Shown here: piece after piece, positions 1 through 10,515 of the stretch
Position numbering within the stretch: the first letter of the stretch is position 1
Layout: each line of letters starts with the position of its first letter
Assembly (NCBI GenBank): GCA_013399115.1
Contig: VXAA01001968.1
Coordinates: 430,540 to 494,539, forward strand
Source: Anseranas semipalmata
Lineage: Eukaryota > Chordata > Aves > Anseriformes > Anseranatidae
Direction: 5' to 3'
Length of the DNA: 64,000 bases
The notes under the pieces: generated by a model
Databases searched by the model: none
Seen by the model: only the letters and a program-made list of their open reading frames with translations
What the model was told of the DNA's origin: nothing
Position numbers and translations under genes: made by a program

Positions 1-61
1 CTGTTTTCTTTACATCATACTTTCTTCTCCTCCTCTTCTTTGAGGAGGGGGAGTGAGAGAA
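1..61 (+). mobile_element. Possible LTR remnant at window edge
   Basis: Positions 39-61 match positions 6469-6491 of the solo LTR at 5531-6535 at 22 of 23 bases (TTTGAGG, one mismatch, then GGGGGAGTGAGAGA). The pyrimidine-rich stretch before it also resembles the equivalent part of that LTR. The match stops exactly where CR1 similarity begins. This suggests the 3' part of a related LTR that a CR1 inserted into or recombined with. The match is short and the window edge hides the rest, so this is tentative. Confidence 0.35.
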
Positions 62-511
62 ACCACTACAGAGGGCAGAGAGGCCTTGAAGAGAGATGTT
101 GACAAATTAGAGAGCTGGGCAATCACCAACCGCATGAAGTTTAACAAGAGCAAGTGCTGGATACTGCACTTGGGAAGGGGTAACCCTGGCTGTACGTACA
201 GACTTGGGGATGAGAGGCTGGAAAGCAGCCCTGCGGAAAGGGATCTGGGGGTTTTGGTTGACGGAAGGTTGAATATGAGTCAGCAGCATGCCCTGCTAGC
301 TGGGAGGGCCAACCATACCCTGGGGTGCATCAGGCATGGCATTCCTAAACGGCTGAGGGAAGGCATTGTCCCATTCTGCTCTGTGCTGATGCGGCCTCAC
401 CTCGAGAACTGCGTGCAGTTTTGGCCACCACTATATAAGAAGGACATAAAAGTTCAAAGGAGGGCTACAAAGATGGTGAAGGGTCTAGAGGGGACGATGT
501 ATGAGGAGTAG
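53..511 (+). pseudogene. CR1 ORF2 reverse transcriptase C-terminal fragment, broken
   Basis: This open frame of 152 codons covers part of the CR1 reverse transcriptase downstream of its catalytic core. CR1 similarity starts about three codons after the first ATG, which lies in the flanking sequence and is not a native start. Compared with the copy at 43004-43651, about four codons are missing between YKKDI and QRRATK, without loss of frame. The frame ends at a TAG at 509-511, where other copies keep an arginine codon (CGG in the copy at 43004). A decayed CpG on both strands would explain that change. Recognisable CR1 sequence continues past the stop. It cannot make a functional enzyme because the endonuclease and polymerase active-site regions are absent. 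Confidence 0.8.
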
Positions 512-904
512 CTGAAGTCACTTGCATTGTTCAGTCTAGAGAAGAAGAGACTGAGGGGAGGCCTCGTGGCGGCCTGCAGCTTCCTCACGAGGGGAGCAGA
601 GGGGCAGGCACTGCTCTCTTCTGTCTGGTGACAGCAACAGGACCTGAGGGAACGGCATGGAGCTGTGACAGGGGAGGGTCAAGCTGGGTGTTACGACAGG
701 GTTCTTCACTGAGAGGGTTGTCAGGCACTGGAACAGGCTCCCCAGGGAAGTGGTCACAGCACCAAGCCTGCTGGAGTTCAAGAAGCATTTGGACAACACT
801 CTCAGACACATGGTCTGATTTTGGGGTGGTCCTGTGTGGCTCCAGGAGCTGGACTCGATGATCCTTGTGGGTCCTTTCCAGCTCAGGACATTCCATGATT
901 CTAT
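62..904 (+). mobile_element. CR1 LINE, 5'-truncated copy 1
   Basis: This is a non-LTR retrotransposon tail. It holds the C-terminal part of the CR1 ORF2 reverse transcriptase followed by the 3' UTR, and ends near 904 in a decayed ATTCTAT tail. Recognisable landmarks in reading order are a KFNKSKC block, RLGDERLESSP, a degenerate RPHLE-CVQFW block, and [10 protein letters not shown]. The 3' UTR carries the CCTTGTGGGTCCTTTCCAGC type of end seen again (inverted) at 24391 and 49244, so these three copies belong to the same or close subfamilies. The 5' truncation is the usual outcome of incomplete target-primed reverse transcription. Many CpG sites have decayed to TG or CA, so the copy is old. Confidence 0.9.
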
Positions 905-3900
905 CACTCAGGGAAATCTATTTCAAGTTTTCAAACCTTAGTGTAACCTGACACTGAAGTTCAAGACGACATGTGGTTTCTGTTTTGGAGTTGGTAGCAA
1001 AGCAGGCACAGACTTTATGTGCTAATCTCTGCCTTTTTTTATGCGGCCTATCCCTGTTCTCATCTGATCTCTTTCTCACACACAGGTGAACATCTTGATT
1101 GTTCCTCATCAGAGCCTGTCTCTTTTTCAGTGTTCCTCAGTTCAGTCCTTTTGTTCAGGCAGGTGATGCACCATACTCTTTTTATTTAAATGGCAGAACA
1201 TGGAAAATACATCACCCTGAATGCAAGGGCTTCCATAGGTTGATTCAGGTAATTTATGTTTAACATTTCTCTCATAGCGACTGCTGTTGTCTGCAGTATG
1301 TGTGAAATGTCAGGACTGCAATAACAGAGGCTACATTGCTGTTGTGGTGGCTTTTCACTGATTTCAGCAGTAATCTTGTTTCATATAAAATGACCAAAGG
1401 TTTAGTCTAGTGCTAAAGACTCAGTCATATTTATCACCTGCAAGACACAGCCCTAACATTTATTCCAACAGTGCATGAGCATGATGTGTAGCATGGCATT
1501 GCCACAAAGCTACAACCCCAAGGCCAATGTAAAGCTTATTTATTTTCTCACTCCCTCTTTGTAAAGTGGTGAAAACAATGGTGCAAAACAATGAAAAATC
1601 TCACCTAATGTATATGAACTTATTCCATCACTGACACAAAGGCTACAGAAGTATAAATCCAACTTGCACTTCATAAACATACCCCTTTTATTCTCTCTCT
1701 GCGTCATGAAAAAATAAAAATAAAAAAATCTTGTACCAGGATTCATTACCATGTTCTTGCTTGGATAGTTCTTCTGTCAATAATGCTTCTATGAGATCAA
1801 CTTTGGCTAATGCTTTAGCAAAGACTTTATATTAATGAACATATTAACCAAAGCTCCAGATGCATCTATGGGTACCTGTCTCAAAAGGAGATGACGCATC
1901 ATTTGTAATTCTTGATCTCCATTGACTCTAAACGAAACTTATGTGACTAGTTTAGAGGTTTGACTACTCTAGAGTACATGTTAACTCTGAGTGGGCAAAA
2001 TTAGGGGAGATGAACCCCAACCCTCAAGATTTTTAGACACCTATTTTAGCCAAATTTGTGTCGTTCTTTGTGAGAAGGAGGAATACAGTCTTTTATCAAA
2101 CCAGTTCTGCACTCTAGTAGACACACTTACATGCATACTATTTAGCTGTCAAACCTCCCTTCCAATTCATCTAGTGGATAAGGTAGCTAAAGAATCACTG
2201 CAATATGTTACATATATTTATGTGTATGTGGGCCTGTCTGTGTTATATTTCACTGCTTTGTTTCATTCAGTGTTATCCAACTTCATCACTTTCTCTGTGT
2301 TGCTTGGTACAGCTAAATTATTTCTCATGAATTTTTGCAAAATAAATATGCAAATACATCTTGCCAAGAACGAAGGAAAGAAGCAACCTTTAACTACTTG
2401 ATTATAGCCCTTGACATCCTTTAGAAATCAGTGATACTGACTACTCTATAATTCTTATAAATGTGTGCTTATCTCTTATTTTAACATTAGTATTTCATCT
2501 CATTCATCTGTCTCATCTCTATTCTGCATATATCACCCATTTTAATGACAACACACAATGACACATCTATAGTGGCCTCCTTCTGTGCTCTCCATTAACC
2601 CCATTTCTGCTGCTGAGAAAACTAATTTACTTGTATAGCAGCTTCTGAACCTGCCAGAGTTCAGACTTTAAACACAACCTGAGTGCTGGTTTATCCTTAT
2701 ATTTGGGGCAGTAATTTCAAGCAATGGCTTCACAAATAGCTGGCTCATCTCTGCAGGGAAGACAGCTGGAAATGGAAACCATTAGTACTGGAGAAAGAAA
2801 GGTAAGCTATTCACACTCACGATACAGAGCCCTTTGAATCTCAGCTCTTTGACAAAGACCCTGACCATTGCCTTGACCTTTCTTCCTGGGGGACCAGTCC
2901 CAGTTGCATATGAAAGGAACTAGTAGAAACCCTGAATGTTGACTTTTAACAATTTAAATGTTCCTGATTTATTTCAATTAGCAAGCATTTCTTAAAAGAC
3001 CATACTCACCTTTACCCTATGAAAGGCAATAAATCACACTCAGCCATCAGAATGAGAAGCAGGTCTTTTGGTTTCTCTTTGATTGTTTTGCATTAAATCT
3101 TGGGGACCAGCAGAACATTTCATGATATGGACAAAAAGAGGAAGCACGAAATGGAACAGAAGCAAATTGAAGATGCCACGGTTTTAATAGTCAAGAATGA
3201 ACAGCCCATAAAATAAAGAAAATAAATGCATAAAAAGATGAAGGTAGCCTGTGGAAATAACATTCTCCCCCATCATCACACATACACAAGTGGTACTGTG
3301 CCTTTTTGGCTCGTGAAGCCCACCCCAGCAGCTGGTTGTGTTTTCTACACAATACTTGAACTTAGGTCCCTTTCGTGAGTGCTCATACTGCCTCTCAGGC
3401 AACACTTCACGTTCCTGAATGAATCAATTTGCTGAGCTATAAATATGTGAGTGGTCTACTGGGTATGATGGCTCCCAGCTGAAAACACAAATCCAAAACA
3501 GTAAAGAGAGAAGGAAACGAAGAGATGGATGAAGAATAAAATAAGTTTCAGACTTGCTGGGAGCAGGGGAAGCTATGCTCTTCTTTGTTAAAAAAATGAA
3601 AGGAAATACTACTTTTATTTGCTTTGCAGTAATGGCACAAAAATTATTCTTTTCTAATTTCTCTAACATTCCATTTTTCTGCTTTGATTACATTTAATTA
3701 TATTAATATCTTCTACTTAAAGCAGGCTGTCAACCAAAATTAAAAAATGGCCATTAAGTACTATAATTTAAATTATGCTTTTTTAAATGAGATTCTGTGA
3801 GAATAACTCTCTTGGATTTGTTGCATATGAAAGCTTGATAAAAAGGACCCAAACTGTATGTGTCTTCATGTAGGCGTGCATATGTGGACGAACATATGCA

Positions 3901-5530
3901 AATTCACATACTGCAGTATATATGTACACATTATCTAGCTATTGTCTGGGATGTTTTTCTTCAGATAGTTTACACAGAATTTTCTCAAGGTGGACTTGAT
4001 TCCTTCAAAATGTCTTGAATGACTTCATATCTTTACCGTATAATAAGTATTTCCCTTACTACTGGTAAAGAAAAACTTGTTACTTTATCTGAAATAGCTA
4101 TTGTTACTTGGGGCACAGATTTGAGTAGGGGTAGTTTTGGAGATAGAGTTTATATTCTCCTCTCTGACACCCATTCCTTGAAGACCACCGCAACTCATGC
4201 TATGCCCTCTGAAATCACAGTTAATTTTTTTGAGTTAACACTTTGCAACTAACCAATAAGAGCTGGAGAAAGGACCTTACAATTTGGGGAACCATTAAGC
4301 TGTTGTATATGTAGTGGGACAGGACAGCATCACTGTCCTATCCCCACCAGGAAACAGAGACATTCAGAGAAGTACTGCAGTGCATGGGAATATGGCCCCT
4401 CAGCAATCTTTCTCCTTTCTCCCCTTCATCCACAGTGGCTATAGGACTGCTTGTTCTCAGGGTGCTCATTTCTCTTCAGCTTCTTGAAGCACAATTCTGC
4501 TGGCTGATATGTGTCTCACCCACTGTCTCTGAGCCAGTACTGGCCTTTGTAACGTACCTGCTGTGGTGCCTTTTTTCCCATGCTAATATTGGCTGGCCCA
4601 GTTATAAAGGTCAATGAGCAAATACAGGAGGCTTTCCTTACCTAAGGCAGGAGAGCTTAAGCATTAAGATCCAGAATATTGAGGTTCAATGTCTGCTGTC
4701 TGGCAGCTCAGCCATGGGCACATCAAAACATCAGAACTCTTTCTTTGCTGAGATGAATTTAAATGGTAATATATTCCTGTCTTTAAAGCCTCAAGGCCAA
4801 AGTGTGTTCTTAAATTCAGTGTCAAGGATCCTATTGATTTCAAGGGATCGGTTTTCAGCCATCAAACTAGAAACGTATGACTTTAATGACAGGCAGAAAT
4901 ATAGGCCAGGATAGAAACAGGAAGGGGAAGGGTCACATATTTCAGTCATTCAATAACATGGGCTGGATCCACCTTAGTTGTTCGAATGTCGAAGAAGTAG
5001 CTTTTATTCCTTAAAGTGCAAACTCCCTCAGGGTGGAATGCTAGCATGTATATAGTCATTATTTCTGTTGAATGTAAGAAGCTTCTTCCCATTTTATCTT
5101 TTTCTTTAATGAAGAAATTGATGACAGTATTAGATTCACATGGCATAACTTTGTTGTTTCTGTTACAAAACCTTATTTGGGCTGCTAGATTTCAAGAGCA
5201 CAATGGAGTAAAAAATAGGGCCATTTTGATACAGACCATCCAAAAATTGTGTGTGTGCTTAAATATATAGATTAATTTTATCACTGAATTCAGTGAGACT
5301 GCTTGATTCAGTAAACTCATGTACGTTTTGTAAAATCAGATTCTCAGTCTGAACTCTGATGCAAGGAGTTCTCTACATCATACTTGTCTATGAAAAGGCT
5401 AACAGTTTTTGAGCATTATAAAAATAAAATTCACCATAAAGATTACCTTACTCCTGTTAAAGAACCTACTTGCTATTCAACAGGTAAAATGACATTTAGT
5501 AGTGAAGAATTTAAAGCACTTGAGATAAGA
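905..5530. other. Unique AT-rich DNA, no gene recognised
   Basis: No known repeat or conserved protein is visible here. The longest frames (for example 1991-2401 +, 136 codons) have no recognisable domain. A short ATG-initiated open stretch at 2724-2801 followed by a good splice donor is discussed in the findings but not called as a gene. Confidence 0.6.
5526..5530. repeat. Target-site duplication of solo LTR, 5' copy
   Basis: TAAGA lies immediately before the LTR and recurs at 6536-6540 immediately after it. A 5-bp duplication is typical of ERVL-class (class III) and some other retroviral integrases. Confidence 0.7.
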
Positions 5531-5702
5531 TATATTGGGTTTATGTGGTAAAGATTTGGTAGCAGGGGATGCAGTGGTGACCTCTGTGAGCAGAGCCCAG
5601 CAGCTGCCCCATATTAGATCAGAGCCAGCTCCAGCCGGCTCCAAAATGGACCTGCTGCTGGCCAGAGCCGAGCCAATGAGCGACACTGGTTGTGCCTCTG
5701 TG

Positions 5703-5720
5703 AGAGCATATTGAAGAAAG
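5703..5720 (+). promoter_or_regulatory. Decayed TATA-like site of the solo LTR
   Basis: GCATATTGAAGAAAG sits where related LTRs carry a TATTTAAG-type TATA box. The present sequence is a weak TATA. Placement relies on remembered family structure. Confidence 0.3.
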
Positions 5721-5839
5721 GGAAAAAACTGCTGTGCTACAGCAGCTGGGAGAGAGGAGTGAGAAACAGCCCTGCAGACACCCAGGTCAGTGCAGAAGGA
5801 GGGCAGGAGGGGCTCCAGGCACCAGAGCAGAAGTTCCCC

Positions 5840-6170
5840 TGCGGCCCGTGCAGAGGCCCATGGTGGAGCAGGCCGTCCCCCTGCAGCCCATGGGTACCAC
5901 ACGGAGCAGATCTCCACGCTGCAGCCCGTGGAGGAGCCCCCGGTGGAGCAGGTGGATGTGGCCTGAAGGAGGCTGCGGCCCATGGGAGCCCCCGCAGGAG
6001 CAGGTGATCTGGTGGGAGTTGCTGCCCGTGGGAGACCCATGCCCATGCAGTCTGCTTGTGAAGGACTGCACCCCAAGGTACGAACCCATATTGGAGTCTG
6101 TGGGAAGCCTATGCAGGATCAGTTCAGTAAGGACAGCATCCTGTGGGAGGGACCCCACACTGAAGCAGGG
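5840..6170 (+). repeat. Degenerate GC-rich internal array of the solo LTR
   Basis: A motif of the form CCCGTGG or CCCATGG, then a few bases, then GGAGCAGG or a variant, recurs about six or seven times at spacings of roughly 30-60 bases. Examples lie near 5846, 5887, 5927, 5968, 6025 and 6140. Units differ from one another, so this is an old, diverged minisatellite-like block within the LTR. Confidence 0.6.
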
Positions 6171-6339
6171 GAAGAGTATGACCGTGAAGGAGCGGCATAA
6201 TGATGAGGCATTATGGACTGACTGCAAGCCCCAATTCCCCATTCCTCTGCACCACTCAGAAGGAAGAGGTAGAAGAGGGTGGATGGGGAAAGGTGTTTTT
6301 AGTTTGCTTTTAGTTTCTTACTGTTATAGTCTGCCTAGT

Positions 6340-6356
6340 GATAGACAGTAAATTAT
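6340..6356 (+). terminator. Decayed polyadenylation region of the solo LTR
   Basis: ACAGTAAATTATATTAA lies where relatives have AATAAA, upstream of the AGTCTGTTTTGCCC block. The hexamer has changed to AGTAAA, so polyadenylation activity would be weak at best. Confidence 0.3.
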
Positions 6357-6535
6357 ATTAATCTCTCTACGCTGAGTCTGTTTTGCCCATGACGGTAACT
6401 GGTGAGTGATCTCCTGTCCTTATCTCAACCCTTGAGCCCTTTTCCATTGTATTTTCTCCCCCTTTTCCTTTGAGGTGGGGGAGTGAGAGAGCGGCATGGC
6501 AGATTTCAGCTGCCCAGCAGGGTAAAACCACCACA

Positions 6536-6540
6536 TAAGA
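6536..6540. repeat. Target-site duplication of solo LTR, 3' copy
   Basis: TAAGA is identical to 5526-5530 and directly follows the terminal CACA of the LTR. Confidence 0.7.
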
Positions 6541-7536
6541 TAATTTTGCTTCTAGTAAAATGTTAAATCATGTTGCCCCTCAGAAAGGTCCACTAAATTC
6601 TTATACATGATCTCTAAATCCAGTTTTTTTTTGTTTATTTGTCTAAATATGCATTGTATATTTGGTAAGAATGCTGAGTCAGGGAAGGATGAAAAGTCAA
6701 AAAGATGGAACAAGTGAGATGATCTTCATGCTAGAGATTAAGTATATAGGAAGACAAGTTTCTTAATTGCACTAAAAAACTTCCCTTTCTTATAATACTT
6801 GCAAATTGTAGTCTGCGATTAAAGATGTGCAGTAGTTGATCAGTCTGAATGTAAAAGCAATCAGAGGGTTTTGCTTTGTTTTTATGTTTGTTAGGTGCAC
6901 AAGCTGGTAACAAGAAAATTTAGAGAGAATCCTAAATCTGATGTAGATGTACGTGTGAGACAAAGAAATGCCATGATATTAATTCTCTCTCAGAGCACCA
7001 CTTCATGTCTTTGGGTCAGCATTTATTGCCACTCTCCAATCTTACGGTGATAGTTTTGCTTTGTCCAGAGAAGAAATTTCCTTCTTTAAAGAGTATCTCA
7101 AAAATCAGCCAAAATAAACATTACATTTCAGTGAAGCAGGGGAAAATGTGCTAAATAACAGATTGCTAAAACATTTTGGTGACTCTAAGAGTAGATGGCC
7201 TAATTACAGAGATAATAATGTCCAAACCTTCAAGATTTTCACTTCAAAAAGTACTAGGCTACCATCTCAGACCACATGAACAATTTGACAGATGAGTTTG
7301 CCTTTTTCATTGACAAGGAGCCATCCAGAGTACGTTACTGCTGAGGAGAACAGCCAGAAATGTCTCATGGTCTTCAAAAGCTAAGCATGTAAATTCAGTG
7401 TATCATCTTGTCTGGGTCAGCTAAAACGATTTTCTTCGGAAAGGTGTACTGAAGAATTTCATATTCATTTATGGTAGTCTCAGAATTCAGAAATGTGGTG
7501 TTATTGTTTTCACATTGCTTTCCACCTTTGGATTTC

Positions 7537-7572
7537 TTTGTTTTTATTTTTGTTTTTGTTTTGTTTTGTTTA
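7537..7572. repeat. T-rich (TTTTG)n tract
   Basis: Imperfect runs of T interrupted by single G, with TTTTG units. Confidence 0.7.
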
Positions 7573-8538
7573 AGTTATTCTACCTGTATTTTCATATCTT
7601 TCATATTTTAAAGACACTATTATGCCACTTTAGGTGTACGATTTAGAGGCAAGAGAGTCTTGCCACATCAGATGCTCAGCAGAGAAAATTAGGCTATTTA
7701 GTATTTTTAGTGATTAGAAATGCCCTTGGAAGGAGCATTTTTTTTCTTCTGTTAACTTTATAGGGATCTGAAAATCTAAGCTTTGGTGCCTAAGTTAGCC
7801 ACTTCATAGAAACAATAAGAATTAGTATGGGATATCTACATCATACTTTAAAAGCTATGTGTATATCTGTATATCTGCACCTTTATTTAATAATCTATTT
7901 TTCTACGTCCATGTTTGGTAAAGTAAATGGTTTTGGTGAAAATTTGCTAAAAAAAGCCATCTGTTCAACCTAATTATTATTTAACAACAATGCTTAGTTA
8001 CATTATGTCATTTAAACATCTCTTCATTGCTGGTAAGCATTTTGATAGCTTTTGTAAGAAAATGTGCTCTATAAATGCAACATTTAAGAAAAATCACTAC
8101 CAAATACTTCTTAATTTGTTAAATTAATAGTATTTGGCATTTAAATTGCCAAAAAGTCTTTTTCTTTTTTTTTTTGCCTTGCACATTTTTTTTTCCTGTG
8201 AATAATTTCCTAAGACACAGACTGAAGAGTGAAATGCATTGTCTTGTGCATCATTCGTCAGTAAAATTGTCAGTAGAACTCTAATTTCATATTCTCTGTT
8301 ACTGGAGATGATATAAAATGCAGAACAAAATGGCTTGATTTTTAGATAGCAGAGTAAGTTTGAAGCAATATCAGTTACAGCAAGTTGACTAAATTTGAAA
8401 CAGCCATATCTGGGAGAGAATCAATGTAGGACACTAGTGTCACTCTTACTAAAATCCTTCTTGCCTTTGAATTGCAAAAATGTTTTGAATTAGAAGAGTT
8501 GAGGATTGCCATTTAATTCTTTCTTTTCTTTTCTTCTT

Positions 8539-8542
<4 letters not shown>

Positions 8543-8597
<55 letters not shown>
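8543..8597. repeat. Homopolymer of 55 T
   Basis: An uninterrupted run of 55 T bases preceded by TTCTTTTCTTCTTGTTC. No polyadenylated retrocopy could be recognised on the minus strand to its right. Confidence 0.95.
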
Positions 8598-9130
8598 CTG
8601 AGGCAGAAAAGAATGAATACCTTTGCTTATTGCATTACTTTGTGCAGATTTCAGGAGCAGCTCATATTAACTGAGAATTTTCCATGACAAAAGGTATTAG
8701 TAGCCCTTCTAATGTTCAGTCAAAATCACAAACTTTCTGAAAATATCCTATTTATTAATCCTCTGGAAAAAAAGGAAGATTATTTCTGTACCACTTTCCA
8801 GCACTATTAGCAGTATAATTTATTCATCTATAGTTCTGCCTTACAAGACTTGTCTCCTCCCAAAGTAGTTTTTTTTCACTATAGATATGATTGAATATCT
8901 GACCTTTTAGATGCTATTTGTAAATTTTTGCTGAAAACTATCAACTTGTTAAGTGGAATTTTTCACAGACTGTTGCTGGTGTTACATTTCTGTTCAAAAT
9001 TGTGAAGGTTGCACAGACGTGTTCAGTCCAGGGCATTCATCTGGGATCACATGCATGTAGGAAGTTCAATAAACCTGAAAAAACTAAGTGTCCAAGGCAC
9101 CCAAATAGAGAAGAAAATTTCTTTTCCTTG

Positions 9131-9147
9131 AAAAAAAAAAAAAAAAA
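9131..9147. repeat. Poly-A run
   Basis: An uninterrupted run of 17 A bases. Confidence 0.9.
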
Positions 9148-9280
9148 TCTAGTATTTTAAATCTACCATGATGAAGGTTGGAAAATTATTTTTCAGAGTC
9201 TTTCATGGTTTTCTTTGGAGGACAAAGTCAGTTTTCTAACTACCAAAGTTTATTTCCATCTGCTTACTTTCCCCATTCAC

Positions 9281-9333
9281 ACCCACCCACCCATCCACAT
9301 ACACATACACACGCACATGCACATGCACAAAAA
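9281..9333. repeat. CA-rich low-complexity tract
   Basis: ACCCACCC units followed by ACACAC and GCACAT units. It creates a histidine/proline-rich shadow frame that is not a gene. Confidence 0.8.
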
Positions 9334-10456
9334 CAGAATAAGAGGTGCTGTCATGTTCTTAAAATCTCAGTTTATTTTAAACCTGTAGGTTTAACGGAAT
9401 TTTTCACCCTACTATAATTCACATTATTTCTTCTTAATCCAAACACTTCCATCTTCCTATAAATATTTACCTTCTACCCAGCTTGACTGAATGTGGAGGT
9501 CTTTTCATTTTCTCTGCTGATTCTTTTAAGTCCAGTATGCACTGTTGCAGAGATCCGAATCACAAAACATCCTGTCAAAATCATTCAGCAAAACAATATA
9601 GGTGCTATGCCATGACGTAAAGATAGACCCAAATTGATCATGTATGATTACAATATTCTGTATTGAGGCAATATTCTGACACAAACCTTTAAAATGCTGT
9701 ACCAAGAAGGACAAGCAGGAAAGAGGAGGATAATTAGTCTCTGTCTTTAGTAAGAGTACATTTTTGCAGTGATGGAGTAATTGCAACCCTACTGTGCTAT
9801 GTAGAAACTTTCTCAGAAGGTAGAAAAAGGGCCTGGAATTTGTAGCTATTCAATATATCACTGGTTTGAATATTTAGGAATATAATCAAATACAAGCTTT
9901 AGGTAATACAAGTATACAGAAATTAACTTCTTCTGTAATATTTGCAAATATTACTCAGGCAGAAGTGAGTTTTCCCATCTTTTTTTTTTTTTTATCAAGA
10001 AATTGTAAAGTATTAAGGTTATGGTTTGGGCACAAAACTTTGTGGTTTCTTCTCTGTTATTCAATTCTTCCATTTGTAGTCTGTGATTCTTGCATGTTAG
10101 GAATCACAGGGAGGTTTCTCCCTCAAATTTACATGGGAACAGAAACAAACCAAATGTGTCTGAAATTTATGTGCATAAATCCTTCAGATTCAGCTGGAGT
10201 GAAGTATCTATACACTTCTGTGGACCTGGACACTAATGATTTGCTTCATCTCAGTTACTTTAGCTAGCTAAACATTAGAAATAAAATCTAAGTTACTCAT
10301 TCAGAGCTTGCTCAGAAGCTAGAGATTATTCTTCTCATGCAGCTTGGGGATGGAGAGATGAGGGTTCCTACAGGAGTAGCTTTCTCCACTGATTACTGAG
10401 AGATCTAAAATTTGTAACTTTCTGATTTTAGCCTGCAGTTACACCTGGGATCTAAG

Positions 10457-10515
10457 TAAAAACCAAACCAAACCAAACCAAAACAAAACAAAACAAAACA
10501 AAACACAAAAACACA
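10457..10515. repeat. (AAACC)n / (AAAAC)n microsatellite
   Basis: About four AAACC units pass into about five AAAAC units and a short degenerate end, as if one pentamer evolved from the other by C-to-A change and slippage. Confidence 0.9.

Larger units (their letters stand above)
5531..6535 (+). mobile_element. Solo LTR of an avian endogenous retrovirus (ERVL-like)
   Basis: This is a 1005-bp long terminal repeat with no internal retroviral region or second LTR in the window, so it is a solo LTR left by recombination between the two ends of a provirus. It starts TATATTGGGTTTATGTGG; related avian LTRs as I recall them start TGTGTTGGG, so the terminal TG has decayed to TA. It ends ACCACCACA, giving the canonical terminal CA. 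A perfect 5-bp duplication, TAAGA, flanks it. The 3' part (AGTCTGTTTTGCCCATGACG, GTGAGTGATCTCC, CTTATCTCAACCC, GGGGGAGTGAGAGAG) is a block I recognise as widespread in bird genomes. The middle is far more GC-rich than the flanks and produces overlapping open frames on both strands that are not genes. The ERVL assignment rests on the 5-bp duplication and is less certain than the LTR call itself. Confidence 0.85.

Noticed and set aside
1991..2401. 136-codon plus-strand frame as a gene
   Set aside because: The residues are those expected from AT-rich DNA (many Leu, Phe, Ser, Tyr). No domain or splice context is visible and it lies in otherwise unique non-coding sequence.
5477..6351. Overlapping frames of 199 codons (-) and 205 codons (+)
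   Set aside because: Both lie in the GC-rich array of the solo LTR, where stop codons are rare on both strands. Neither has a recognisable domain and they overlap on opposite strands.
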